A DNA stretch of 64,000 nucleotides from Bacteroidales bacterium (GTDB lineage: Bacteria; Bacteroidota; Bacteroidia; Bacteroidales; UBA932): assembly GCA_016285455.1 (NCBI GenBank), contig JAEEQS010000007.1, positions 1 through 64,000 of the forward strand, given 5' to 3'. Within the stretch, counting starts at the first letter, position 1. Every line of letters begins with the position of its first letter. A model generated the notes under the pieces. That model had not been told where the DNA came from. It saw only the letters and a program-made list of their open reading frames with translations, and ran no database searches. The translations under genes were made by a program, and so were the position numbers. This document shows positions 53,535-62,666 of this stretch, piece after piece.

Positions 53535-54116
53535 TTATTCTTCTTCAAATACTTGGTTTACAAGCATCTCAAACTCCTTAAAAGCGAAGGTGCCAGCGAG
53601 CTCGCGGAGAGAATCCGCCAGACCCCTATAATGCCATTCGTGGTCTTTCTTGTCGTGGACGTGAAAAATCTTCCATAATTCGTCCCCCTTTTCGCTGTAG
53701 TCTCTTGCTATGGCTCTCATATTGGAGAGCTTGTCTCCCAGAGCAACAATCTTTGTGTCTAGGGGAGCATTTGCAAGACGCTCAATGGCAGATCTTTTGC
53801 GGTCGTGCCAGCTGTCTGTTTCGCTTCTTCCGGCAGCGTGCTTGTCGCTTTCGTTCTCCACAATATCTGCAATCCTGTCTCCGAACTCTTCTCTTATCTG
53901 TTCTACGGTTACGTTTGTGTCTTCAACCGTGTCATGAAGGGCGGCAGCAGCAAGAAGCTCCTGGTCTGAAGTCATCGTTGAAACTATCTCCACGGCCTCC
54001 ATCGGATGAACTATGTAAGGGAAGCCCTTGCCCCTTCTCTCTGTTCCGGAGTGGGCTTTGACAGCGAACAGAATCGCTTTGTCAAGAAGCTGAGTGTCAA
54101 GAGGTTTATTTGCCAT
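53535..54116 (-). CDS. HD-domain small alarmone hydrolase ((p)ppGpp hydrolase)
   Basis: 193 aa. RelA/SpoT-type HD domain alone: GTERRGKGFPYIVHPMEAV and AAALHDTVEDTNVTVEQI, with H...HD and the ED pair, and KIVALGDKLSNMRAIARDY. Catalytic residues intact, no synthetase part: a MESH1/SAH-type enzyme. Overlaps the synthetase gene upstream by 11 bases. Confidence 0.9.
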   Translation of the reverse strand: MANKPLDTQLLDKAILFAVKAHSGTERRGKGFPYIVHPMEAVEIVSTMTSDQELLAAAALHDTVEDTNVTVEQIREEFGDRIADIVENESDKHAAGRSETDSWHDRKRSAIERLANAPLDTKIVALGDKLSNMRAIARDYSEKGDELWKIFHVHDKKDHEWHYRGLADSLRELAGTFAFKEFEMLVNQVFEEE

Positions 54117-55182
54117 TTTGCTGATTCATAAAAGGCAGGTCCTTTGCCTGTTCCACAATCATTTCGGCTACGATTTCGTTGCTCTTTTCCTTGCCGTTCA
54201 AAAGGTCAAAGAAATAGCGGACTCCGCCCTTTCCCCAGCCTTTCTTCAAAATGTATGCTATGCACAGGTTTTGAGGGCCAATAGAGGAGGAGATGATGTC
54301 CAGGTCTGTAAGGCCCATCTGGTAGCAGGCAATCTGGTAAGCGCCGTCAAAGCTGTCTTTGATTATGGCGTGGATGTCTCCCAGAGTCTTGCATCCTATG
54401 CCCTTGAAAACAGACAGGTACGGAAGCAGTGAAACTTCCTGGATCTCTGCCTGGTTGACGGCGGCTATCTTCTTGTTAATCTGGCGGAAAGGATCCAGCT
54501 CAAGGTAGCTGCGGAAAGTGTCTCCGTCCAGCGGAACCTCGTCCAGGTTGCCAGAAGAAACAAGCTTGTGGACCTTGCGCCGGTAGTCCGTGATCTCTGA
54601 ACGGATCTTGCTGAACTCTTCGTCTATAAGTTCCAGCATTCCTGCAAGGCGGCTCATAGAGCGCATATACCTTTTAGGAATCTCCACTCCGGCCTTGTAG
54701 CCAGTGTCGTGGTCCAGATTGGCCCAGGCGTGCTGAAGAACCGTACGCATCTGGACTTCAAACTTGTACGGGAAGTCCTTCATTGAGCATACGTAATGCA
54801 GGGAAAGGTAGCCGAAACTGTCTATGTCGTGAACCTTGCGCTTGTCTATGGAATTCTCCCAGTCAACTTCAAACATTCTCTCGATTGCCGTTGCAACCTT
54901 TTCCACATCGTCTATGTAATAGGTTATTACGCGAACGCCGAGTATGTCTGTAATGTCTGCCAGGCTCTTGTACTTGGAGCCTTTCCTCTCAAGCTTTCCG
55001 GCCAGGGAGTCTTCCTTCTTGATTCTGGATTCCACGCTTGCAACGTGAAGGCCCGTCTCCTTGAAAGTCTGCGTGAGCAGGGAGAGTACCTTTGCCTCTG
55101 CATTCTCAAAGAGGGGATACTTGTCTTTGTATTCCTGAATGATGGCTTTGCAGTGGTCGTCCAGATGTGCTGTATAGGTCAT
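54106..55182 (-). CDS. RelA/SpoT-domain (p)ppGpp synthetase with novel C-terminal domain
   Basis: 358 aa small alarmone synthetase. Catalytic region about residues 45-200: KGSKYKSLADITDILGVRVI, SFGYLSLHYV and FEVQMRTVLQHAWANLDHD. No HD or TGS domain. A C-terminal ~120-residue region (LDPFRQINKKIAAVNQAE, KGIGCKTLGDIHAIIKDSF, FMNQQNGK) is not recognised. Coupled to the upstream gene by a one-base overlap and to the hydrolase by 11 bases: a split synthetase/hydrolase pair. Confidence 0.88.
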   Translation of the reverse strand: MTYTAHLDDHCKAIIQEYKDKYPLFENAEAKVLSLLTQTFKETGLHVASVESRIKKEDSLAGKLERKGSKYKSLADITDILGVRVITYYIDDVEKVATAIERMFEVDWENSIDKRKVHDIDSFGYLSLHYVCSMKDFPYKFEVQMRTVLQHAWANLDHDTGYKAGVEIPKRYMRSMSRLAGMLELIDEEFSKIRSEITDYRRKVHKLVSSGNLDEVPLDGDTFRSYLELDPFRQINKKIAAVNQAEIQEVSLLPYLSVFKGIGCKTLGDIHAIIKDSFDGAYQIACYQMGLTDLDIISSSIGPQNLCIAYILKKGWGKGGVRYFFDLLNGKEKSNEIVAEMIVEQAKDLPFMNQQNGK

Positions 55183-55829
55183 TATTGCTTTATGTATGAA
55201 AGGATAATGTCAACGATTTCGTCTTCCGTATGGTTGTCTGCATTTATCACCAGGTCATAGTTGCGGGAGTCGTAGCGGCTCTTTCCGGTGTAGCGCTTTA
55301 CGTAATTGTCTCTGCTTTCGTCTATGGAATCCATAACGGTTTCAGCCTCTGTCTCATTAAGATGCTGCTTCTTGACAATTCTCTTGATTCGGTTTTCCCT
55401 GGATGCGGTAATGAAAACGTCCACCTTGTTAGGGTGGTCTCTGAGCACAAAGAATCCGCTTCTGCCGGCTATCACGCAGGAACCTTCCTCGGCTATTTCC
55501 TTCAGGATCTCGGTCTCAGCCTTGAAGATGTCATTGGTGGTAACGTCTCCTCGGAGTTCCTGGAGGTATTTGGCGTCAACCTCTATAATCCTGCCGACTT
55601 TTGGAACGGGAGCCACAAAGTGCATGAAGTCTGCCAGCCAGCTCTTCTTTTCTCCCTTGAGCTTCTCGATGGCGTAGGTGGTAAGGTCGAATTTCTCCCT
55701 CAGGTTGCGGATAAGTTCCTTGTCTGAGTAGTGAACGCCTAGCTTGGCGGCCAGTTTGCGGCCCACAGTATGTCCTCCTGAACCAACTTCGCGGGCAACG
55801 GTGATAACGAATTTTTCCTTGGTATCCAT
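55182..55829 (-). CDS. Cytidylate kinase-like family protein
   Basis: 215 aa P-loop kinase: VAREVGSGGHTVGRKLAAKL replaces the classic GxxGxGKS with GSGG, as in the cytidylate-kinase-like (AAA_33) family; CVIAGRSGFFVLR is the second landmark. Not the genuine Cmk length or motif set. First gene of the signalling operon; substrate unknown. Confidence 0.83.
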   Translation of the reverse strand: MDTKEKFVITVAREVGSGGHTVGRKLAAKLGVHYSDKELIRNLREKFDLTTYAIEKLKGEKKSWLADFMHFVAPVPKVGRIIEVDAKYLQELRGDVTTNDIFKAETEILKEIAEEGSCVIAGRSGFFVLRDHPNKVDVFITASRENRIKRIVKKQHLNETEAETVMDSIDESRDNYVKRYTGKSRYDSRNYDLVINADNHTEDEIVDIILSYIKQ

Positions 55830-55860
55830 ATCTGATATATGTTTTGTTTCCTCTAAACTA

Positions 55861-55868
55861 CAAATTTA
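55861..55868 (-). promoter_or_regulatory. Probable -7 box of the signalling operon
   Basis: Minus strand TAAATTTG (55868-55861), 32 bases before the first ATG; no convincing -33 element. Confidence 0.45.
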
Positions 55869-56086
55869 ATGAATTCTTTATAGAATACCGCAGACCTTTG
55901 CCGCCTTGAAGACATTTTGTCTGTGAAGATGGACAGTTTTTCCTTTTTTCAACGACAATTTTTCAGTCTTGGCCCTGTTTTCCGCCTGGCACCTGATTTG
56001 CCGGCGTAAAGGTGTCTCCGCCTTTGGAGATCAGCGAACAAGGCCCTTTGCAGGCCGGAAGGCTGAACATTTTAAGTTGTTGTATT

Positions 56087-56518
56087 ATGCTACCTGTAAG
56101 AAGAACTTCAAATAGCTGGTTGCCAGAGATATTCAATGATTTCTTCGACAACAGCTGGATGGAAAGGACAAACTACACGGCTCCTGCCATCAATGTAATT
56201 GAAAACGAAAAGGAATATGAGCTAGAGCTTGCGGCTCCAGGCCTCAATAAAGATGATTTCAAGATTCATCTGGACAATGAAGGAAATCTTGTGATCCATA
56301 TGGAAAAGAAGACCGAGACCAATGATGAGAAGAAGAAAGGCCGCTTCCTTAGGCGTGAATTCTCGTACGAGAAATTCCACCAGAGCCTTTTGCTTCCAGA
56401 TGATGTTGACATTGAGAAGATTGAGGCAAAGATGGAAAACGGCGTGCTGAATGTTGTTCTGCCTAAGATTGTAAAGGTTACGCCTTCTGTAGAGCACAGA
56501 ACCATTGATATCAAGTAA
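56087..56518 (+). CDS. Hsp20 small heat-shock protein
   Basis: 143 aa. Alpha-crystallin domain: APAINVIENEKEYELELAAP, GRFLRREFSYEKFHQSLLLP and MENGVLNVVLPKI, ending TIDIK. ATP-independent holdase for unfolded proteins. ATG 56087 starts MLPVRRTSNSWLPEIF, a usual Hsp20 start. The preceding 257 bases hold no gene; no heat-shock operator was identified. Confidence 0.92.
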   Translation: MLPVRRTSNSWLPEIFNDFFDNSWMERTNYTAPAINVIENEKEYELELAAPGLNKDDFKIHLDNEGNLVIHMEKKTETNDEKKKGRFLRREFSYEKFHQSLLLPDDVDIEKIEAKMENGVLNVVLPKIVKVTPSVEHRTIDIK

Positions 56519-56541
56519 AGCCCGTTTTTAGTTGGCTATAG

Positions 56542-58722
56542 CTAGGAAATAGCAGAATAATCTTTGACGTCTTTCCCCTGCTTTCTGAGGATTGCCAATT
56601 GAGCTGCAAGAAGCTTGTTGTCAGCCTTCTGGAGCAGGGGATCGTCGTCCAGTATATCCAGAGCCGTTCTCCTGGCCTCTTCCAGAGCCTGCCCGTCGCG
56701 GTAAAGCGAGGCAATGTGCAGGTCTATTGCAAGGCCGCTCTGCGATGTGCCCTCAAGGTCTCCCGGGCCTCTCATCTTCATGTCTTCTTCCGCAAGCACA
56801 AAGCCGTCTGTTGTCTTGCACATAAGTTCCAGCCTTTTGCGGCTTTCCTTGCTGAGCTTATAGCCGCTCATAAGTATGCAGTAGCTCTTGGCCGCTCCTC
56901 TTCCCACTCTTCCGCGGAGCTGGTGGAGCTGGCTCAGCCCGAACCTTTCCGCGCTCTCTATTACCATAACAGATGCGTTAGGAACATCCACTCCAACTTC
57001 TATAACGCTGGTGGCCACCAGTATATGAGCTCTCCCGCTGGCAAACAGGTTCATATCTATTGCCTTGTCTTCCGGCTTCATCTTGCCGTGGACAACGGCC
57101 GTTATGTACTGTGGCGTTTTGAATTCCTCTATGATGCGCATATATCCTGCTTCAAGGTTCTCGTAGTCCATCTTCTCGCTTTCCTTTATCAGCGGATAGA
57201 CAACAAATACCTGCCGACCCTGGTCTATCTGACTGCGCATAAACTCAAATACCTGCCGTCTCTGGTTTTCCCAGGCGTGGGTTGTAACCACAGGCGTACG
57301 GCCTGGAGGCATTTCGTCTATAATGCTGACGTCCAGATCTCCGTAGAGAGTCATAGCCAGGGTTCTAGGGATAGGGGTGGCCGTCATTACCATTATGTGC
57401 GGAGCCAAATTTTCTGCTTGGGCTTCTTCGTTCTTGCTCCACAGCCGGCTTCTCTGATCTACGCCAAAGCGGTGCTGCTCGTCTATTATGGCAAGTCCCA
57501 AAGCGTGGAACTTGACCCTATCTTCTATGAGGGCGTGAGTACCAACGATTATGTTCAGAGTTCCTTCTTCAAGGTCTTTCAGAATCTGCTTCCTTTCCTT
57601 GGCCTTGGTGCTTCCTGTAAGAAGGGCAATCTTTGCATCAGTGGCCTTGAGAAATTTTGATATGCTTGCAAGATGCTGCAGGGCAAGCACTTCAGTAGGG
57701 GCCATAATGCAGGCTTGGTAGCCGTTGTCTATCGCGATTAAACTCAAGAGAACCGCAACCAGAGTCTTGCCGCTTCCAACGTCTCCCTGAAGCAGGCGGT
57801 TCATCTGCTTCCCGCTGCGCATATCTTCCCGCATTTCCTTTATCACCCGTTTCTGGGCTCCCGTAAGAGGGTATGGCAAAGAGGCATAGCAGCGGTTGAA
57901 ATTGCTTCCGACCTTGGTCATCATAATGCCGCCGCTTTTTGAAAGGCGGACGTTTCTTTGCTTAAGAAGGCTAAGCTGAAGGTAGAAAAGCTCCTCGAAC
58001 TTAAGCCTTTTCTGGGCTGCTTCCAGTTCTCTTTGGCCAGCGGGGAAGTGGATGTTTCTCAGAGCCTCTTCCAGAGGACAGAGGCCCTTGGAACGGATTA
58101 GAGACTGCGGAAGGGTTTCTTCTATATGACCCTTGACCTTTTCCAGAAGAACGCTCTGGATTTTGGTTATGGCCTTTATTCCCATTCCGGAATTCTTCAT
58201 CTTTTCCGTAATAGAGTATATGCCTGCCATTGAGCCTGTTCCGTAAGTCAAGGCTTCAGATGGCTTATAAATTTCTGGATGAACAAGATTCACGTGACCG
58301 TTGAAGATGGAGGGCTTTCCAAAGGCAATGAACTCCTCTCCCTGGACCAGCTTTTCGCTTATCCATTTCAGGCCGGAGAAAAAAACAAGTTCCATCTTTC
58401 CCGTGGCATCCTGGAGGGTGGCGACAAGGCGAGATTTCCCCTTTACCGTCCGGCCTGAGACAAGGCCCGCGTATTCCTTCTTCACAACCACTCCCCTGAT
58501 CTGTATATAAGAAGAAGATGGAGCGTCATCCCCTTCAAGAGTCTGAGAGCTCAGGATGGAGCTTATTGGATAGACCTTGCTCTTGTCTATCCACCTGAAA
58601 GGAAAGTAGTAGAGCATATCTCTGAAGGTATGCACATCTGCCTCCTTTGCCAGCAGCTCCGCCCTCTTTGGGCCGATTCCCGGAAGGTACTTTATGTCCG
58701 TGTCCAATATGCCGGTTTTCAT
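56542..58722 (-). CDS. recG: ATP-dependent DNA helicase RecG
   Basis: 726 aa from ATG 58722 (MKTGILDTDIKYLPGIGPKR). Wedge domain at the N-terminus, then SF2 motifs: I LLQGDVGSGKTLVA, II IDEQHRFGV, III TATPIPRTLA, VI QLRGRVGRG. Processes stalled forks and branched DNA. The open frame reaches TTG 58731, which lies in a -7 box TAAATTTG (58736-58729), so the ATG is used and the mRNA may be leaderless. Confidence 0.95.
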   Translation of the reverse strand: MKTGILDTDIKYLPGIGPKRAELLAKEADVHTFRDMLYYFPFRWIDKSKVYPISSILSSQTLEGDDAPSSSYIQIRGVVVKKEYAGLVSGRTVKGKSRLVATLQDATGKMELVFFSGLKWISEKLVQGEEFIAFGKPSIFNGHVNLVHPEIYKPSEALTYGTGSMAGIYSITEKMKNSGMGIKAITKIQSVLLEKVKGHIEETLPQSLIRSKGLCPLEEALRNIHFPAGQRELEAAQKRLKFEELFYLQLSLLKQRNVRLSKSGGIMMTKVGSNFNRCYASLPYPLTGAQKRVIKEMREDMRSGKQMNRLLQGDVGSGKTLVAVLLSLIAIDNGYQACIMAPTEVLALQHLASISKFLKATDAKIALLTGSTKAKERKQILKDLEEGTLNIIVGTHALIEDRVKFHALGLAIIDEQHRFGVDQRSRLWSKNEEAQAENLAPHIMVMTATPIPRTLAMTLYGDLDVSIIDEMPPGRTPVVTTHAWENQRRQVFEFMRSQIDQGRQVFVVYPLIKESEKMDYENLEAGYMRIIEEFKTPQYITAVVHGKMKPEDKAIDMNLFASGRAHILVATSVIEVGVDVPNASVMVIESAERFGLSQLHQLRGRVGRGAAKSYCILMSGYKLSKESRKRLELMCKTTDGFVLAEEDMKMRGPGDLEGTSQSGLAIDLHIASLYRDGQALEEARRTALDILDDDPLLQKADNKLLAAQLAILRKQGKDVKDYSAIS

Positions 58723-58774
58723 CTTGGGCAAATTTACGAATTATTGCAGTTTTTTTCGTAAATTGCACTTTAAT

Positions 58775-59869
58775 ATGAAACAGAAACTTGTAATCGGAAT
58801 TACGCAGGGAGACAGCAATGGAATAGGCTATGAAGTTATCATCAAGGCCCTTTCCAATGCCAATGTGCTGGAACTTTTTACTCCGGTGGTTTACGGCTCC
58901 TCTAAAGCTTTCGGGTACTACCGCAAGCAAATACCTGAAACAGAAAATATTAACACTAATCTTATATCTTCCGCCAAAGATGCTCATCCAAAGAGGGTGA
59001 ATATCGTAAACTGTGTTGGAGATGACCTTCCGATTGAGCCAGGAAAGCTTACGCACGAAAGCGCCAAGGCTGCCATAGCTTCTCTGGAAATGGCGGTTAA
59101 GGAAGCCAAGGCCGGGTACATAGATGTCATAGTTACTGCTCCTTTCAGCAAAAAGGGAGTTACCCTGGAGCATTTCAAGTATGCCGGCCACACGGGATAT
59201 CTGATAGAGACTTTCGGGGCAAAGGACGGACTGATGTTTATGTGCTCAGACACTCTGAGAGTGGGCGTTGTAACTATGCACATTCCGCTTAAGGATGTAT
59301 CTTCTTCCATCAGCAAGGAGCTTATAATGAGCAAGCTCCGATTGATGAACGAATCGCTGAGGAAAGATTTCAGAATTGAGCGGCCGAAGATTGCCGTTCT
59401 GGGTCTCAACCCTCACGCGGGAGACAGGGGACTTTTGGGAGATGAGGAACAAAACATTATAATTCCTGCCATAAAGGAGGCTAACGCTGAGGGCATAGAC
59501 ACCTTTGGGCCTTTCCCTCCTGATGGGTTCTTTGCGGCCACTCTCCAGGGCAAGTACGATGCTGTGCTTACTATGTATCACGACCAGGGGCTGATACCGT
59601 TCAAGACGCTTAGCTTTGATTCCGGAGTTAACTACACCGCCGGCCTGCCTGTCATAAGAACTAGTCCGGATCACGGAACTGCATTTGACATTGCAGGCCA
59701 GAACAAGGCCAATCCGCACTCTATGCTTTCCGCGATTTACCTTGGCATAGATATTTACCGCAACCGTGAACATTACCTCCAGATACACGCTAACCCGATG
59801 ACTGCCCAGATTCCTGGAAACGACGACAATACTCGCAGGGGACCGGCTCCGGAAGCAGAAACTGAATAA
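58775..59869 (+). CDS. pdxA: 4-hydroxythreonine-4-phosphate dehydrogenase
   Basis: 364 aa from ATG 58775 (MKQKLVIGITQGDSNGIGYE). Pyridoxal-phosphate synthesis. ITQGDSNGIGYE, HAGHTGYLIE-like GHTGYLIETFG, GLNPHAGDRGLLGDEE and MYHDQGLIPFK with metal-ligand histidines are PdxA landmarks. C-terminal 20 residues are charged and variable. One base before rnhA. Confidence 0.94.
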   Translation: MKQKLVIGITQGDSNGIGYEVIIKALSNANVLELFTPVVYGSSKAFGYYRKQIPETENINTNLISSAKDAHPKRVNIVNCVGDDLPIEPGKLTHESAKAAIASLEMAVKEAKAGYIDVIVTAPFSKKGVTLEHFKYAGHTGYLIETFGAKDGLMFMCSDTLRVGVVTMHIPLKDVSSSISKELIMSKLRLMNESLRKDFRIERPKIAVLGLNPHAGDRGLLGDEEQNIIIPAIKEANAEGIDTFGPFPPDGFFAATLQGKYDAVLTMYHDQGLIPFKTLSFDSGVNYTAGLPVIRTSPDHGTAFDIAGQNKANPHSMLSAIYLGIDIYRNREHYLQIHANPMTAQIPGNDDNTRRGPAPEAETE

Positions 59870-59870
59870 T

Positions 59871-60338
59871 ATGCCGCAGAAACGCCCTCCGATATTTTTG
59901 TACACAGACGGGTCTTCCAGGGGAAACCCCGGGCCCGGAGGATGGGGCGTTGTCCTGGTATGCGGAGACAAGCGTAAGGAACTCAGCGGTGGAGAGGCTC
60001 TTACCACAAATAACCGGATGGAGCTTACGGCTGTGATTGAAGGGCTCAAGGCTATAAAGTGGAAAAACGCAACGGTTGAAGTCTGGTCTGATTCTTCCTA
60101 CGTGGTCAAGGCCATAGAAGAAGGCTGGCTTGAAGGCTGGATTGCCAACGGCTTCAGAGACAAGCATAACAAGAAGAAGAAAAACGAGGAGCTGTGGATG
60201 GAGTATGTGGAGGTGTCAAAAGGCTTTGACCTTCACTATCACTGGCTGAAAGGCCACGCGGGCCATCCTGAAAATGAAAGGTGCGACGCCCTTGCCTTTG
60301 CCCAGGCTTCTCTCTACGCTCAGGAAAACAAAACATAG
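59871..60338 (+). CDS. rnhA: Ribonuclease HI
   Basis: 155 aa. FLYTDGSSRGNPGPGGWG (first catalytic Asp), NRMELTAVIEGL (Glu), VWSDSSYVVKAI (Asp) and the final ENERCDALA (Asp), with GHAGHPENE. Degrades RNA in RNA-DNA hybrids. In an apparent operon pdxA-rnhA-gpsA-pgi. Confidence 0.95.
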   Translation: MPQKRPPIFLYTDGSSRGNPGPGGWGVVLVCGDKRKELSGGEALTTNNRMELTAVIEGLKAIKWKNATVEVWSDSSYVVKAIEEGWLEGWIANGFRDKHNKKKKNEELWMEYVEVSKGFDLHYHWLKGHAGHPENERCDALAFAQASLYAQENKT

Positions 60339-60341
60339 GCT

Positions 60342-61349
60342 ATGGACAATATACTTGGAAAAAGAAACCTGAAGTTCGCGATGGTGGGCAGCGGAAGCTG
60401 GGCTACGGCTCTGGTAAAGCTGCTTATGAACCATCAGGAAAAAATATCTTGGTTTATAAGAGACCAGAAAAACATAGACCGAGTGATGAAGAATCACCGC
60501 AACAAGGTATATCTGAGTTCCGTAATTCTGGAGCCGGACCGCCTGTTTATGAGTACAGACATAAACGCGGTGGTAGATAGCGCAGACGTTCTTGTTTTCT
60601 GTATCCCGAGCGCTTATTTTCTTGGAGTTATGGAGAAGCTTACTGTTTCTCTGGACAGCAAGTTCATCATTTCCGCCATCAAGGGCTTTGTGGGAGAGAG
60701 GACGATCGCCGAGTATTTCAACCAGGTTCACCACATTCCTTACGACAGGATAGGCGTAGTCAGCGGCCCTTGCCACGCTGAGGAAGTGGGAATGGAAAGG
60801 CTTTCCTATCTGACATTCACCAGCAAATACATTGCAACGGCCAAGACCCTCTGCGATTTCTTTGAGTGCGATTATGTAAGGACAATGCCGGGAACGGACA
60901 TCTACGGAGTGGAATACGCTGCCGCGCTTAAGAATATTTACGCTATTGCCGCGGGAATCGCGCACGGTCTGGGCTATGGAGACAATTTTCTTTCTGTGCT
61001 GATGACCAGTTCTTTCAAGGAAATGACCGAGTTCCTGAACGCATCGCATCCGGACAAGAAACGCAATGTTCTTACTTCTCCTTATCTGGGAGACTTGCTT
61101 GTTACCGGTTACAGCCAGTTCAGCCGCAATCGCACTTTCGGAAGCATGATAGGAAAGGGCTATTCCGTCAGAAACGCTCAGGTGGAAATGAATATGGTGG
61201 CTGAAGGCTATTACGCAAGTGCGGCTATCAATCTTATAAACAAGAAATACAGAGTTGAGATGCCTATAGCAGAGGCTGTTTACGACATACTCTACGAGGA
61301 GAAGTATCCGGCTTACGTGCTAAAGAGACTGAGCGACAAACTTTACTAG
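60342..61349 (+). CDS. gpsA: Glycerol-3-phosphate dehydrogenase [NAD(P)+]
   Basis: 335 aa. Nucleotide-binding MVGSGSWATALVKLL (GxGxxA), SAIKGFVGERTIA, SGPCHAEEVGMERL and the catalytic-lysine region EYAAALKNIYAIAAG. Makes sn-glycerol 3-phosphate for phospholipids. Three bases after rnhA. Confidence 0.94.
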   Translation: MDNILGKRNLKFAMVGSGSWATALVKLLMNHQEKISWFIRDQKNIDRVMKNHRNKVYLSSVILEPDRLFMSTDINAVVDSADVLVFCIPSAYFLGVMEKLTVSLDSKFIISAIKGFVGERTIAEYFNQVHHIPYDRIGVVSGPCHAEEVGMERLSYLTFTSKYIATAKTLCDFFECDYVRTMPGTDIYGVEYAAALKNIYAIAAGIAHGLGYGDNFLSVLMTSSFKEMTEFLNASHPDKKRNVLTSPYLGDLLVTGYSQFSRNRTFGSMIGKGYSVRNAQVEMNMVAEGYYASAAINLINKKYRVEMPIAEAVYDILYEEKYPAYVLKRLSDKLY

Positions 61350-61362
61350 AAACCTAAGGATT

Positions 61363-62664
61363 ATGCTTAAGCTTCATACTGATATGATAGAGCCCTTCAT
61401 AGGGCCTGAAGATTTCAAGGGGGCAATGGACAGGGCTTTGCAAGCCTACGACACCCTCCTTTCTGGAACCGGTCCTGGCGGTGAGATGACCGGCTGGCTG
61501 GATCTTCCAGTCAAGACTCCGGAGAAAATTCTGGCGGATTGCAAAATGATTGCAAACCGCTGGCTGGGAACGATGGACGTGGTTGTGGTGATAGGAATCG
61601 GAGGATCCTTCCTCGGGGCTAAATGCGCTCTGGAAGCGTTTTCCCACAGTTTTGCCAGCGCCGGAGAGAGAAATAGCCCTCACATAGTCTTTGCAGGATA
61701 TTCTCTCAGCGAGGACTATATGTCTGACCTTCTGGGCTATCTGAAGAAGAAATCTTACGGAATGATTGTCATATCCAAGTCAGGCACTACCATAGAGCCT
61801 GCCCTGGCATTCAGGATTCTGAGGAACGATATGCTTAAGAGGTTTGGGGTTGAGGATACCAGAAGGAGAATAGTAACTGTCACCGATGAGAGTAACGGAG
61901 CCCTCAGGGCGATGAGCGAGAAATACGGATACACTTCTCTTCCAGTGCCTTCCAATGTGGGCGGGCGCTATTCTGTACTTACGGCTGTGGGTCTTCTTCC
62001 GATTGCTGTAGCGGGATTCGACGTTGAGAGTTTCCTGGGAGGGGCAGCGGAGGCAAGGGAGCATCTTCTCAAGAAAGACAAGAGCAATCCGGCCTTGGTT
62101 TACGCATCGCTGAGGAACATTATGTACCGGTGCGGCAAGAAAATTGAGGTATTCGTCAATTATCATCCAAAGCTCAAGTATCTGGGAGAGTGGCTCAAGC
62201 AGCTTTTTGCCGAGAGCGAGGGCAAGCAGCTCAAGGGGCTTTTCCCTGCCACTCTGGACTTTACCACAGACCTGCATTCCGTAGGCCAGTATATTCAGGA
62301 TGGAGAGAGGACAATGTTTGAGACTTCCATTCTGGCAGGAAGCAAGGAGGTGGAGGTGTTTGTTCCTAAATCTACAGACAATCTCGACGGCCTGGACTAT
62401 CTTGTGGGAAGGACTCTGGAAGATATCAACTTTATGGCGGAGAAGGGTACCAGAATGGCACATACCAGCGGCAATGTTCCAAATATCTACATAGAGATGG
62501 AGAAGATAGACGAGTGGAATATGGGACAGCTCTTCTACTTCTTTGAATTCTCCTGTGCCGTAAGCGCCTATATGCTGGGCGTAAATCCTTTTGACCAGCC
62601 TGCAGTTGACGTTTACAAGAACAATCTTTACAAGTTGCTGGGAAGACCGGGATATACGGAATAG
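61363..62664 (+). CDS. pgi: Glucose-6-phosphate isomerase
   Basis: 433 aa, the shorter bacterial form. SIS domains: VVIGIGGSFLGAKCALEA, VISKSGTTIEPALAF, GGRYSVLTAVGLLP and DFTTDLHSVGQYIQDG. Interconverts glucose- and fructose-6-phosphate. It is the fourth gene of the pdxA operon. Confidence 0.94.
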   Translation: MLKLHTDMIEPFIGPEDFKGAMDRALQAYDTLLSGTGPGGEMTGWLDLPVKTPEKILADCKMIANRWLGTMDVVVVIGIGGSFLGAKCALEAFSHSFASAGERNSPHIVFAGYSLSEDYMSDLLGYLKKKSYGMIVISKSGTTIEPALAFRILRNDMLKRFGVEDTRRRIVTVTDESNGALRAMSEKYGYTSLPVPSNVGGRYSVLTAVGLLPIAVAGFDVESFLGGAAEAREHLLKKDKSNPALVYASLRNIMYRCGKKIEVFVNYHPKLKYLGEWLKQLFAESEGKQLKGLFPATLDFTTDLHSVGQYIQDGERTMFETSILAGSKEVEVFVPKSTDNLDGLDYLVGRTLEDINFMAEKGTRMAHTSGNVPNIYIEMEKIDEWNMGQLFYFFEFSCAVSAYMLGVNPFDQPAVDVYKNNLYKLLGRPGYTE

Positions 62665-62666
62665 AA

